Position numbers and translations under genes: made by a program. Below the pieces are notes generated by a model that was given only the letters and a program-made list of their open reading frames with translations, had not been told where the DNA came from and did not search any database. From contig JBAXQM010000003.1 in the NCBI GenBank assembly GCA_037131735.1, forward strand, positions 95,377-159,376: a stretch of DNA of 64,000 nucleotides. Reading direction: 5' to 3'. Positions 15,313-24,082 of the stretch are shown here, in pieces (the first letter of the stretch is position 1; each line of letters begins with the position of its first letter). The stretch is from CAIUPE01 sp037131735 (GTDB taxonomy: Bacteria > Pseudomonadota > Alphaproteobacteria > Rhizobiales > Beijerinckiaceae).

Positions 15313-16956
15313 TCAGAAGTCCATGCCGCCGCCCATGCCGCCGCCTGGACCGCCCATTGGCATCGCAGGCTTGTCCTTTGGCAATTCGGCGATCATCGCT
15401 TCTGTCGTGATCAAGAGACCCGCAACCGACGATGCGTCCTGCAACGCGGTACGCACGACCTTTGCAGGGTCAACGATACCGGCTTCAAGCATATCGACAT
15501 ATTGCTCAGACTGGGCGTTGAAGCCGAAAGTCTGCGACTTGTTTTCGAGGATCTTGTTGACGACGATCGAGCCTTCAACGCCCGCGTTTTCAACGATCTG
15601 ACGGATCGGGGCTTCGAGGGCTTTGAGAACAATGTTGATGCCCGCTTGCACGTCATCATTCTTGCTCTTCAAGGCCTGAACCGCAGCCTTTGCACGAAGA
15701 AGGGCTGTACCGCCGCCGGGGACGATGCCTTCTTCAACGGCAGCGCGTGTGGCGTTCAGCGCGTCATCAACGCGATCCTTCTTTTCCTTCACTTCGACTT
15801 CTGTCGCGCCGCCGACGCGGATCACCGCGACGCCGCCTGCGAGCTTCGCAAGACGCTCTTGGAGCTTCTCACGATCATAGTCCGACGTTGTTTCTTCAAC
15901 CTGCGCCTTGATCTGAGCAACGCGGCCTTCGATGTCTTTCTTCTTGCCGGCGCCGTCGATGATCGTGGTGTTTTCCTTGTCGATGCGGACGCGCTTTGCA
16001 CGGCCGAGCATGTTGAGCGTGACGCTCTCAAGCTTGATGCCAAGGTCTTCCGCAATCATTTCACCCGAGGTGAGGATCGCGATGTCTTCGAGCATTGCCT
16101 TACGACGATCGCCGAAGCCTGGAGCCTTAACAGCTGCAACCTTAAGGCCGCCACGGAGCTTGTTCACAACGAGAGTCGCGAGGGCTTCGCCTTCAACGTC
16201 TTCCGCGATGATCAAGAGCGGCTTGCCGGTCTGCACAACAGCTTCGAGAACCGGAAGCATGGCTTGCAGCGAGGAGAGCTTCTTCTCGTGAATGAGGATG
16301 TAGGGATCGTCGAGTTCGACGGTCATCTTGTCCGCATTCGTGATGAAGTAAGGCGAGAGATAGCCGCGGTCGAACTGCATACCTTCAACGATATCCACTT
16401 CGGTTTCAGCGGTCTTGGCTTCTTCAACCGTGATCACGCCTTCATTGCCGACCTTCTGCATCGCATTGGCAATCATCTTGCCGATGAGCGCATCACCATT
16501 CGCCGAGATCGTGCCGACCTGAGCCACTTCGCTCGAGGACTTCACTTTCTTCGCACGGGCCTGAATGTCCTTGATTGCTACTTCGGTCGCCATATCGACG
16601 CCGCGCTTCAAATCCATCGGGTTCATGCCAGCGGTCACATACTTCACGCCTTCGCGAACGATCGCTTGGGCGAGAACAGTTGCCGTCGTGGTGCCGTCGC
16701 CAGCGATGTCGTTCGTCTTTGACGCAACTTCGCGCAGCATCTGTGCGCCCATATTTTCGAACTTGTCATCAAGCTCGATGTCCTTCGCAACCGTGACGCC
16801 GTCCTTCGTGATGCGCGGTGCGCCGAAGGACTTGTCGATCACAACGTTACGACCCTTCGGGCCGAGTGTGACCTTTACGGCATTGGCGAGAATATCAACG
16901 CCGCGCAACATTCTGTCGCGCGCGTCGGATGAGAAAAATACCTGTTTAGCAGCCAT
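15313..16956 (-). CDS. groEL: Chaperonin GroEL (Cpn60)
   Basis: 60-kDa subunit of the ATP-driven chaperonin that folds cytoplasmic proteins with GroES. 547 aa, full length. Begins MAAKQVFFSSDARDRMLRG; carries the nucleotide motif DGTTTATVLA and the family signature AAVEEGIVPGGG. It ends in a short Gly-Met tail. It lies 49 bp downstream of groES in one operon controlled by CIRCE and an RpoH-type promoter. Confidence 0.98.
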   Translation of the reverse strand: MAAKQVFFSSDARDRMLRGVDILANAVKVTLGPKGRNVVIDKSFGAPRITKDGVTVAKDIELDDKFENMGAQMLREVASKTNDIAGDGTTTATVLAQAIVREGVKYVTAGMNPMDLKRGVDMATEVAIKDIQARAKKVKSSSEVAQVGTISANGDALIGKMIANAMQKVGNEGVITVEEAKTAETEVDIVEGMQFDRGYLSPYFITNADKMTVELDDPYILIHEKKLSSLQAMLPVLEAVVQTGKPLLIIAEDVEGEALATLVVNKLRGGLKVAAVKAPGFGDRRKAMLEDIAILTSGEMIAEDLGIKLESVTLNMLGRAKRVRIDKENTTIIDGAGKKKDIEGRVAQIKAQVEETTSDYDREKLQERLAKLAGGVAVIRVGGATEVEVKEKKDRVDDALNATRAAVEEGIVPGGGTALLRAKAAVQALKSKNDDVQAGINIVLKALEAPIRQIVENAGVEGSIVVNKILENKSQTFGFNAQSEQYVDMLEAGIVDPAKVVRTALQDASSVAGLLITTEAMIAELPKDKPAMPMGGPGGGMGGGMDF

Positions 16957-17005
16957 GTTACAGCTTCCTTAAATGAGAGCGATCAGTGAACAAACGCGGT
17001 TCGGC

Positions 17006-17296
17006 TTACTTGCCGATCACGCCCATGATGTCAGACTCCTTCATGATTAGGAGTTCTTGACCGTCGATCTTGACTTCGGTGCCCGACCATTTGCCGAACA
17101 GAACCTTGTCGCCCTTCTTCACATCGAGAGGGACGAGCTTACCGGTTTCGTCGCGCGCGCCATTGCCGACGGCGACGATTTCACCTTCCTGCGGCTTTTC
17201 CTTGGCTGAGTCAGGGATGATGATGCCGCCCTTGGTCTTTTCCTCTGAATCGAGGCGGCGGACGACCACGCGGTCATGTAGCGGACGGAATTTCAT
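17006..17296 (-). CDS. groES: Co-chaperonin GroES (Cpn10)
   Basis: 10-kDa lid of the GroEL cage. 96 aa, full length. Starts MKFRPLHDRVVVRRLD, has the mobile-loop region EEKTKGGIIIPDSAKEKP and ends in the roof and C-terminal strand VKIDGQELLIMKESDIMGVI. First gene of the groESL operon. Confidence 0.98.
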   Translation of the reverse strand: MKFRPLHDRVVVRRLDSEEKTKGGIIIPDSAKEKPQEGEIVAVGNGARDETGKLVPLDVKKGDKVLFGKWSGTEVKIDGQELLIMKESDIMGVIGK

Positions 17297-17364
17297 GTAG
17301 TGCTTCCTTCAGATTTTGGTCCGTTGACACTGTTTTCGGGGAGACCCCCTTTTTTCGACGCCTG

Positions 17365-17391
17365 TTAGCACTCAGATCTTGGGAGTGCTAA
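17365..17391 (-). promoter_or_regulatory. CIRCE operator of groESL
   Basis: TTAGCACTC-N9-GAGTGCTAA, a perfect match to the HrcA-binding CIRCE inverted repeat. It lies in the 5' leader between promoter and groES, so HrcA represses the operon at normal temperature. Confidence 0.97.
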
Positions 17392-17405
17392 CAGATCAGC
17401 TCGGG

Positions 17406-17434
17406 AGATAGGGAGGGGGGGCGAGGGAGTCAAG
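17406..17434 (-). promoter_or_regulatory. RpoH-type promoter of groESL
   Basis: -35 CTTGACT (17428-17434), a 14-bp spacer and -10 CCCTATCT (17406-17413) on the minus strand. The start site would fall just before the CIRCE element. Confidence 0.6.
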
Positions 17435-17490
17435 GTGCTCCCGCCGGAATTTTATCGTTTTGGCTGTCGGACGCCTAAATTCTTTGAAAT

Positions 17491-18378
17491 TCAGATCTTT
17501 TTCTTCTGCAGAAGCAGGAGCGAGCCCGCAATAATCAGTGCAGCCCCGGCATAAACCGTCCAGTCGGGGAATTCTTGAAAGGCAAAGATCCCGATCACGG
17601 TCGCCCAGATGATATTCGTATATTCAACGGTGCCTATGCGGGCGGCGGGGGCCCGGTGGAGGGCCGTGGCCATGGCGAATTGGCCGATGGTACCGAGCGC
17701 GCCCATAGCAAGGCCGAGCATCCACTCCGACTTGATCGCGCCAATCGGGTCACCGATCAGAAAGGCGAAGGGCAGAACCAGCGTCGAGGCGAGAACATTC
17801 TGCAGCACGACCACGCCCGCGATCGTGTCATCGCCCGCCCGCGCTCTCAAAAGCACATTGGCGAGCGCATAGGTCCCGGCCGAGCCAAGCGCAGCCACAA
17901 TCCCCAAGACACTGCCCTGCAGATGATCAAGTGAAAACCCTTTGCCGAAAGCGATGACAAGGATACCGACAAAAGACAGTAGAATGGCCAGTGCGGTTGA
18001 GGCCGGCACTTTTTCTTTCAAAAGAATGCGGCCCAAAATCGCCATGAAGATCGGCGCAATATAGGTGAACACCATGGTTTCAACCATGGGCAAGACGCTG
18101 ATCGCATAGAAGAACAGAAAACTTGTTCCTGCATAAAAGAAGGCGCGGAAGGAATGTGCCTTCACCATATTCGCAGACGGCCATGGTGGACGAAAGACTG
18201 CCGCAACAACGGCAGACCAGACGAGGCCGCTTACATAACGGATCGAGACGACATCAATCGTCGAGTGGCGCGCGCCCAAATCCTTGGCAATGCCGTCAAG
18301 CAAGGTGAAGAAAAATACGGCGGCAACAGCAAGCAATACGGGCCCGAGAGACAGATCGTGATGATCTTTTTGCATCAT
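17491..18378 (-). CDS. EamA/DMT-family transporter
   Basis: Inner-membrane drug/metabolite transporter of the EamA type, with two five-helix halves (10 predicted segments, 295 aa). Typical family features include the first helix VLLAVAAVFFFTLLDGIAKDL and the second-half SWATVIGIFAFQEFPDW-like block (here WATVIGIFAFQEFPDW). The substrate cannot be assigned. Its ATG overlaps the stop of the GNAT gene by four bases, and it is the last gene of the ispH-thrB-rnhA-GNAT-EamA run. The ORF stop is followed by about 90 bp before the groESL promoter. Confidence 0.85.
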   Translation of the reverse strand: MMQKDHHDLSLGPVLLAVAAVFFFTLLDGIAKDLGARHSTIDVVSIRYVSGLVWSAVVAAVFRPPWPSANMVKAHSFRAFFYAGTSFLFFYAISVLPMVETMVFTYIAPIFMAILGRILLKEKVPASTALAILLSFVGILVIAFGKGFSLDHLQGSVLGIVAALGSAGTYALANVLLRARAGDDTIAGVVVLQNVLASTLVLPFAFLIGDPIGAIKSEWMLGLAMGALGTIGQFAMATALHRAPAARIGTVEYTNIIWATVIGIFAFQEFPDWTVYAGAALIIAGSLLLLQKKKI

Positions 18379-18908
18379 GATCCCTTTGTCGGTGTAAGTG
18401 CTAATCGATAGCCGAACTCGAATGTCTCTGCAGCATCATGCAATTGGCGAATACCGGCTACGCGCGCGAAGCCTGCTTTTTCATAAAACCGATGACCAGC
18501 ATGAAACCGTGTGTCAGTCCATAACATGATTTCGGAGGCATGATGCGCGCGCGCATAATCAAGCGCGTTGTTGAGCATCACTTGCGAAAGACCGGAGCCA
18601 CGAAACTCATGCACCAGATAGACTTTGAATAATTCAAAGCGTGCGGGATGATAAGTCGGCGTGATCGCGAGTGATCCGGCAACCGAAAAAGCAGAGCCTG
18701 CGCGAGGATCTTCAAGAATCCAGAGTTCGCCTTTTTTCTTGCCGCGATAATGATCGGCAGGCGCTTCAAGTTCTGGAAACTCATGCGGCAGAAACGGGCA
18801 ATTTTCGTAATCCGAAAAAATCCGCGCAATCAAACGGCCCATGCCGTCGCCATCCTCATTGCGCGCAAGGCGAAGTTTTAGAAACGGATGGTCGATTGAT
18901 AAAGTCAT
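18375..18908 (-). CDS. GNAT-family N-acetyltransferase
   Basis: Acetyl-CoA-dependent acyltransferase of unknown substrate. 177 aa. The GNAT core runs through FELFKVYLVHEFRGSGLSQVMLNNALDYA, in which R-G-S-G-L is the acetyl-CoA loop, and closes with FYEKAGFARV. It overlaps the EamA transporter gene by 4 bp and lies 6 bp after rnhA, so it is in the same transcription unit. Confidence 0.85.
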   Translation of the reverse strand: MTLSIDHPFLKLRLARNEDGDGMGRLIARIFSDYENCPFLPHEFPELEAPADHYRGKKKGELWILEDPRAGSAFSVAGSLAITPTYHPARFELFKVYLVHEFRGSGLSQVMLNNALDYARAHHASEIMLWTDTRFHAGHRFYEKAGFARVAGIRQLHDAAETFEFGYRLALTPTKGS

Positions 18909-18914
18909 TGTGGG

Positions 18915-19382
18915 TTAGCCGACCGGCGCGGATTTGAAGGGCGCCATACCGTCACGCGCAAGTTGATCCACTTCTTCATTTTCGGGATGGCCCGCATGGC
19001 CTTTGACCCAATGAAATTCAACCTGATGACGTTTCACCGCGTCATCAAGTCTTTGCCAGAGATCGGCATTTTTTACAGGCTTTTTGTCAGCAGTTTTCCA
19101 GCCATTTCGCTTCCATGAATGCATCCATTGCGTGATACCTTGGCGGACATATTGGCTATCGGTGTATAAATCGACGATGCAGGAGCGCGTGAGACTTTCG
19201 AGCGCTTGAATAGCCGCCGTTAATTCCATGCGATTATTGGTTGTCTGCGCTTCACCACCATTAAGCGTTTTGCGCGCCTCACCATAAATCATCAGTACGC
19301 CCCAACCGCCGGGGCCCGGATTGCCTGAACACGCGCCATCGGTGAACAAGACCACGCGCTTAGCAGATACTTCGTCACTCAT
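18915..19382 (-). CDS. rnhA: Ribonuclease HI
   Basis: Degrades the RNA strand of RNA-DNA hybrids. 155 aa. The four catalytic carboxylates are visible at Asp15 (FTDGACSGNPGPGG), Glu53 (MELTAAI), Asp75 (YTDSQYV) and Asp139 (NEEVDQLA). The basic protrusion SWKRNGWKTADKKPV is present, as in E. coli. Its start overlaps the thrB stop by four bases. Confidence 0.97.
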   Translation of the reverse strand: MSDEVSAKRVVLFTDGACSGNPGPGGWGVLMIYGEARKTLNGGEAQTTNNRMELTAAIQALESLTRSCIVDLYTDSQYVRQGITQWMHSWKRNGWKTADKKPVKNADLWQRLDDAVKRHQVEFHWVKGHAGHPENEEVDQLARDGMAPFKSAPVG

Positions 19383-20344
19383 GCGGTGTAACCATAATCC
19401 GCTGCATGACGGCAGGCTTCGAAGAAGCGAAGCTTACGATAATATTCAAGTGGATCTTTTGGTCTAACAAGCGCGCCGGGCGGAACATTCAACCAATCAA
19501 CGAGACGTGTGAGCATGAAGCGCAAAGACGCACCGCGACATAAAACAGGTAATGCTTCAACCTCGCGGGGCTCAAGTGCGCGCACGGCTTGATAGCCTGC
19601 AATCATCGCCTGCCCTTTGGTGATGTTGAACGAGCCATCAAGTTCAAAACACCAGGCATTGAGGCAAATCGCCAAATCATAAGCGAGAAAATCGGTGCAG
19701 GCGAAATAGAAATCGATCACGCCCGAGAGTTTATCTTTCAGAAAAAACACATTATCGGTGAAGAGATCCGCATGGATCACGCCTTGCGGCAGGTCTTTCG
19801 GCCATTCCGCTTCAAGCGCGATGAGTGATGTCTCTGTTGCTGCGCAAAGACCGGGAGTCACCGTATCCGCGCGATCTTTTGCAGCATGAAAAAGCGGACG
19901 CCAGCCTTGAACGGATAGTGCATTCACGCGCGTGCCTTTGTAATCCTGTCCGGCAAGATGAAGGCGTGCGAGCGCTTCGCCGACTTCACGACAATGATGA
20001 GCACTCGGGCGCGCAATGCCCATGCCTTCGAGGAAGGTCACAATTGCAGCGGGGCGTCCTTGCAATTCGCCGAGTGTCTCACCGCTTTTCATGCGCACCG
20101 GACGCGGACAGTTAATGTCTCGCATTGCGAGATGATCCATGAGGCCGATAAAAAAAGGTAGATCTTCTTTTTTCACACGCTTCTCATAAAGCGTCAGAAT
20201 AAAATAACCACCTTCGGTATGGAGAAGGAAATTCGAATTCTCGACGCCTTCGGCGATGCCTTTGAAGGATAAAACACCGCCAATATCATAGAGCGCGATG
20301 AATTTTTCGAGCGCGTCCTCGGGTACATCAGTATAAACGGCCAC
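19379..20344 (-). CDS. thrB: Homoserine kinase, type II (APH fold)
   Basis: Phosphorylates homoserine to O-phosphohomoserine in threonine synthesis; the next enzyme, ThrC, is encoded at 45.7 kb. 321 aa, choline-kinase/APH-like fold. Begins MAVYTDVPEDALEKFIALYDIG; the catalytic loop is GVIHADLFTDNVFF and the metal-binding Asp is in GVIDFYFACTD. It lies 3 bp after ispH and overlaps rnhA. Confidence 0.96.
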   Translation of the reverse strand: MAVYTDVPEDALEKFIALYDIGGVLSFKGIAEGVENSNFLLHTEGGYFILTLYEKRVKKEDLPFFIGLMDHLAMRDINCPRPVRMKSGETLGELQGRPAAIVTFLEGMGIARPSAHHCREVGEALARLHLAGQDYKGTRVNALSVQGWRPLFHAAKDRADTVTPGLCAATETSLIALEAEWPKDLPQGVIHADLFTDNVFFLKDKLSGVIDFYFACTDFLAYDLAICLNAWCFELDGSFNITKGQAMIAGYQAVRALEPREVEALPVLCRGASLRFMLTRLVDWLNVPPGALVRPKDPLEYYRKLRFFEACRHAADYGYTA

Positions 20345-20347
20345 GAT

Positions 20348-21310
20348 TTACTCCGCAGCCTTTTCGCGCAATTCGCGCGGCAGAGGGAAGAACATTGATT
20401 CATCCGCCGTGGTTACGGTTTCAACCGTCACCGCGTAGCGTTCGCCAAAGGCATCAACGATTCCTTCAACAAGAATATCAGGAGCAGAGGCGCCCGCCGT
20501 TATCGCAATGGTTTTCAGAAGGGGAAGCTCGTCCCATGCAATCTCGCTTGCCTGATTGACGAGCCTTGCAATCGGCGCGCCGGCGCGTTCAGCGGTCTCA
20601 CGTAAGCGTTGCGAATTGGATGAATTCCAAGAGCCGACAACAAAGACGGCATCAGATCGTCCCGCTACCGAACGTACAGCTTCTTGCCGGTTGGTGGTTG
20701 CGTAACAAATATCTTCTTTGTGCGGTCCCGCGATCAGAGGAAATTTTTGTTTGAGCGCTTCGACAATCTCACGCGTGTCATCCACGGAGAGCGTGGTCTG
20801 CGTGACGAAGGCGAGAGACGCGCCGTCGCTTGAAGGAAGCGCATTCACGTCATCGAGTGTTTCGATAAGCGTCACAGCGCCATCCGGTAATTGCCCCATC
20901 GTACCTACGACTTCCGGATGGCCTTTATGGCCAACAAGCAAAATCGTTCGGCCACGCTTGTGATGAATTTCAGCTTCGCGATGAACTTTTGTGACGAGGG
21001 GGCAGGTGGCATCGATTGCGAAAAAATTACGCCGCGACGCTTCAGCGGGCACGGATTTCGGCACGCCATGTGCAGAAAAAATTACAGGCGCTTCTGTTTC
21101 GGGAATCTCATCGAGCTCACGCACAAAGATCGCGCCCTTCTTTTTGAGATCATCAACAACGAAACGATTATGGACGATTTCATGCCGGACATAGACCGGC
21201 GCGCCATAGGTCTTCAGCGCCGTCTCGACAACATCAATCGCGCGCACGACCCCGGCGCAAAAGCCGCGCGGGGCGCAGAGCAGAATCGTGAGCGGCGGTT
21301 TGACGGCCAT
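20348..21310 (-). CDS. ispH: 4-hydroxy-3-methylbut-2-enyl diphosphate reductase IspH
   Basis: Fe-S enzyme for the last step of the MEP pathway, making IPP and DMAPP. About 320 aa from ATG 21310. The first cluster Cys is in LLCAPRGFCAGVVRAID, the second in DATCPLVTKVH and the third in the DICYATTNRQ segment; substrate residues lie in SWNSSNSQRL. A longer open frame reaches 21454, but it would overlap the divergent HAD gene and adds non-homologous residues. It is the first gene of the ispH-thrB-rnhA run. Confidence 0.96.
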   Translation of the reverse strand: MAVKPPLTILLCAPRGFCAGVVRAIDVVETALKTYGAPVYVRHEIVHNRFVVDDLKKKGAIFVRELDEIPETEAPVIFSAHGVPKSVPAEASRRNFFAIDATCPLVTKVHREAEIHHKRGRTILLVGHKGHPEVVGTMGQLPDGAVTLIETLDDVNALPSSDGASLAFVTQTTLSVDDTREIVEALKQKFPLIAGPHKEDICYATTNRQEAVRSVAGRSDAVFVVGSWNSSNSQRLRETAERAGAPIARLVNQASEIAWDELPLLKTIAITAGASAPDILVEGIVDAFGERYAVTVETVTTADESMFFPLPRELREKAAE

Positions 21311-21407
21311 GACGGGGTCCGAACGGAGAAAACTTGCCTGTTTGTGAGGCGCGCGCGACAAGAGGTCAAGCGATGCGTCCCGTTTTCCCTGTTTGAAGGA
21401 TCCCGCC

Positions 21408-22040
21408 GTGCCGATTGAGGCCTTTCTTTTCGATATGGACGATGTCCTGTGCACTTATGACGTCGGGCGGCGCATCGAGGCGCTGGCGGGCCTGTCGGGA
21501 CGGTCGGAGGCAGAAATCCATGCCGCGATTTGGCAGACGGATTTTCTCGACCGCGCCGATCGGGGAGATTTTTCGGCTGATGACTATCTGGGAGAATTTG
21601 GCCGCCGCCTTGGTCGCCCTCTGACCCGCGCGGAATGGGTTGAGGTCCGCCGCCTGTCGATGACCCCGGATCAGTCGATGCTCGACCTAGTCAAAGAGCT
21701 TGGTCAAAATCATCAGCTCGCACTGCTCACCAATAATGATCGGCTTCTCGCCGAAACGCTTGATGCGCTATTCCCCGAATTGCGCCCGCTTTTCAGGGAG
21801 CATCTTTATGTGTCGGCAGAATTGGGCCTCGCGAAGCCCGATCCGGAGATTTTCCGCGCCGTGTGCAAGAGACTCGATGTCAAAACGGAGGCTGCCTTTT
21901 TCATCGATGATCTCGCGGTCAATGTTGCGGGTGCGAAAGAGGCGGGGCTTGATGGACATGTCTTTGCGGGGTCCCGCGGCTTTCGCGACGCTCTCTCAAT
22001 CAAAGGCGTGGCGATCAAGGATCGCTCTTTAGATGAGTAA
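21408..22040 (+). CDS. HAD-superfamily (subfamily IA) hydrolase
   Basis: Phosphatase-like HAD protein, 210 aa. Motif I is FLFDMDDVLCTYD (nucleophile Asp, then D-D instead of the usual D-G), motif II LALLTNN, motif III GLAKPDPEIF and motif IV FFIDDLAVNV. The last two are classical for phosphoglycolate phosphatase/haloacid dehalogenase-like proteins; the substrate is unknown. GTG 21408 has AAGGA 7 nt upstream; the alternative TTG 21393 would overlap that site. It is divergent from ispH, with 97 bp between them. Confidence 0.87.
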   Translation: MPIEAFLFDMDDVLCTYDVGRRIEALAGLSGRSEAEIHAAIWQTDFLDRADRGDFSADDYLGEFGRRLGRPLTRAEWVEVRRLSMTPDQSMLDLVKELGQNHQLALLTNNDRLLAETLDALFPELRPLFREHLYVSAELGLAKPDPEIFRAVCKRLDVKTEAAFFIDDLAVNVAGAKEAGLDGHVFAGSRGFRDALSIKGVAIKDRSLDE

Positions 22041-22088
22041 ACATCGCGTGCTCTTGACGGCGCGGGCCCTTCATGCGGATTTGCAGCC

Positions 22089-23471
22089 ATGAACGACTCA
22101 AGCCCTCGCCCTGACGCTGCCTCAAGCACGGCGGGCAAATTCACTTACGGCTCCATTAAACGTCATGTGCTTGTGATGTCAGCGAGCGGCGCCATCGGGT
22201 TGATCTCGATTTTTGCCGTCGATCTCTTGTCGCTTCTTTATGTGTCTTGGCTTGGCAATGTGAATTTCACAGCGGGCGTTGGCTATGCCACGGCCGTGAT
22301 GTTTTTCTCGACCTCCGCCAATGTCGGCATGATGATCGGTGTGACAGCGCTTGTGTCCCGATCTCTTGGTGCACGTGATCGCGAACGCGCACGACGCCAA
22401 GGCGGAACAAGCCTCGCGATCTCGGCCTTCGCGGCTTTGATTGTCACCCTCGGCATTATGAGTGCGCTTGATCCGATTTTGCGCCTCTTGGGTGCAGAAG
22501 GTGAAACCGCGCGTGTTGCCTATCGCTTCTTGATGATTGCCATGCCATCCAATGTCATTCTCGGCATTGGCATGGCTTTATCGGGTTTATTACGTTCAGC
22601 CGGTGACGCGCGACGTTCCATGTATGTTACGCTTGCGGGCGCCATTGCCTCAGTGTTTCTCGATCCACTTTTTATCTTCGGTTTTGGCTTTGGTACCGAT
22701 GGCGCAGCGATGGCGACGATCTGTTCGCGTATAGTCTTTTGTCTCGTCGGCTATCATGGCGCGTTTCGCGTGCATGATCTCGTGCGCATTCCGGCAGTCA
22801 TGGAAATTTTTGAAGATATGCCGTCTTTGTTCGGCATTGCGTTGCCAGCGGTTCTCACAAATCTCGCGGGTCCTGCCGCAGGCGCTTTCATGACGGCGGT
22901 GCTGGCCCCCTATGGCGATGAAGCCGTTGCCGCGAATGCGATTGTGACGCGGCTGATTCCGGTTGCGTTTGGTTCGGTTTTTGCGCTTTCGGGAGCGATA
23001 GGTCCGATCATCGGGCAAAATCTCGGCGCACGAAATATTGCGCGTGTGCGTATGACATTGACTGATGGATTATCGTTTTCAACCATCAGCATCGTTGCTG
23101 CTTGGGCGATACTCGCTTTGGCGCATAAAGAAATATCATTCATTTTCCATGTGAGCGCCGAAACGGCTGATCTAATCACCTATTTTTGCTTTTTCATTGC
23201 GGGTAGCTGGATTTTCCACGGCGCGTTGTTTGTCGCGAATGCATCCTTCAACAATCTCGGTGCGCCTGCTTTGGCAACCGCGTTCAATTGGGGAAAATCA
23301 ACCATTGGTACCGTACCTTTCGCGCTTCTTGGCGCTGAATGGTATGGCGCGAAAGGCGCGCTCGCTGGTCAAGCACTGGGTGCTGTGTTTTTCGGTGTCG
23401 CGGGCGTGTGGGCTGCTTACAAGGTGGTCGATCGCATCGCAAAGCGGTGGGACAAAGAAGCGTTATCGTAA
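22089..23471 (+). CDS. MATE-family efflux transporter
   Basis: Multidrug and toxin extrusion-type exporter in the inner membrane, driven by a Na+ or H+ gradient. 460 aa with about 12 hydrophobic helices in two pseudo-repeats. Family sequences include SGLLRSAGDARRSMYVTLAG and SGAIGPIIGQNLGARN. It lies 48 bp after the HAD gene and 35 bp before a small unassigned gene. Substrate not determinable. Confidence 0.92.
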   Translation: MNDSSPRPDAASSTAGKFTYGSIKRHVLVMSASGAIGLISIFAVDLLSLLYVSWLGNVNFTAGVGYATAVMFFSTSANVGMMIGVTALVSRSLGARDRERARRQGGTSLAISAFAALIVTLGIMSALDPILRLLGAEGETARVAYRFLMIAMPSNVILGIGMALSGLLRSAGDARRSMYVTLAGAIASVFLDPLFIFGFGFGTDGAAMATICSRIVFCLVGYHGAFRVHDLVRIPAVMEIFEDMPSLFGIALPAVLTNLAGPAAGAFMTAVLAPYGDEAVAANAIVTRLIPVAFGSVFALSGAIGPIIGQNLGARNIARVRMTLTDGLSFSTISIVAAWAILALAHKEISFIFHVSAETADLITYFCFFIAGSWIFHGALFVANASFNNLGAPALATAFNWGKSTIGTVPFALLGAEWYGAKGALAGQALGAVFFGVAGVWAAYKVVDRIAKRWDKEALS

Positions 23472-23506
23472 GCGTAAGATAAAAGCGCTAAGGGGAGGGC
23501 GAGCCG

Positions 23507-24067
23507 ATGATGACCTATCAGGAATGGTTGAAAATTGTCGAAGGCACGGAAGCCATGCGCGATGTGGCGCGGCGATTGGGCTTGGGCGATTCCGATATGC
23601 ATCGCGCGCTTGAAGCTTTGATGCCAGCAACCATGATGAATGGATTTGCGCAGACAGTATTCGGCGCGGGACGTCCACCCGTCGGCAATCCATTCGAGAG
23701 TTTTTTCTCGTCAACAGAAATCAAGCGGGCGGTTGCCCGACAGGCCGCCGCGCTATCAGGCATGAATGAAGCGTTTTTCAATGACATCATGCCGGCATTT
23801 GCGAGTGGCTTTGCGACAGCAGCCAATCAATTTTCAAATACAGCAAGTAAGGCTCCATCAGGCGATGACATGGGACATGCCATGGGTGAAGCGATTGGTG
23901 GTATGATGGCGGCGATGATGGGTTTAGCGCCTGATAAAGAGAAAGAAACCGTATCCACGCAAGATCCCTCGAAACTGGGCATGCAAATGTTCGAGAGCTT
24001 CGTGAAGGCCGGACAATCAGCCCAAGCCGACTATCTCAAAGCCATGCAGGATATGTTCAAGAAGTAA
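23507..24067 (+). CDS. Unassigned protein, DUF937-like N-terminal stretch
   Basis: 186 aa, soluble, no signal peptide. Three parts are visible: an N-terminal helical region with ALEALMPATMMNGF, weakly reminiscent of DUF937; a middle Gly/Met-rich stretch (GEAIGGMMAAMMG, about residues 130-145) that could be a short amphipathic or membrane-associating helix; and a C terminus MFESFVKAGQSAQADYLKAMQDMF that resembles phasin-type helices. None of this fixes a function. The Shine-Dalgarno GGGGAGGG lies 9 nt before ATG 23507. Coding statistics and position (between a MATE gene and convergent gshA) support a real gene. Confidence 0.7.
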   Translation: MMTYQEWLKIVEGTEAMRDVARRLGLGDSDMHRALEALMPATMMNGFAQTVFGAGRPPVGNPFESFFSSTEIKRAVARQAAALSGMNEAFFNDIMPAFASGFATAANQFSNTASKAPSGDDMGHAMGEAIGGMMAAMMGLAPDKEKETVSTQDPSKLGMQMFESFVKAGQSAQADYLKAMQDMFKK

Positions 24068-24082
24068 ACGCTTCTTCGCGCG

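Noticed and set aside
15502..16722. 406-codon open frame on the plus strand across groEL
   Set aside because: Antisense shadow of a strongly biased gene, no recognisable fold.
21311..21454. Longer N terminus of IspH
   Set aside because: Would overlap the divergent HAD gene and adds residues without family homology.
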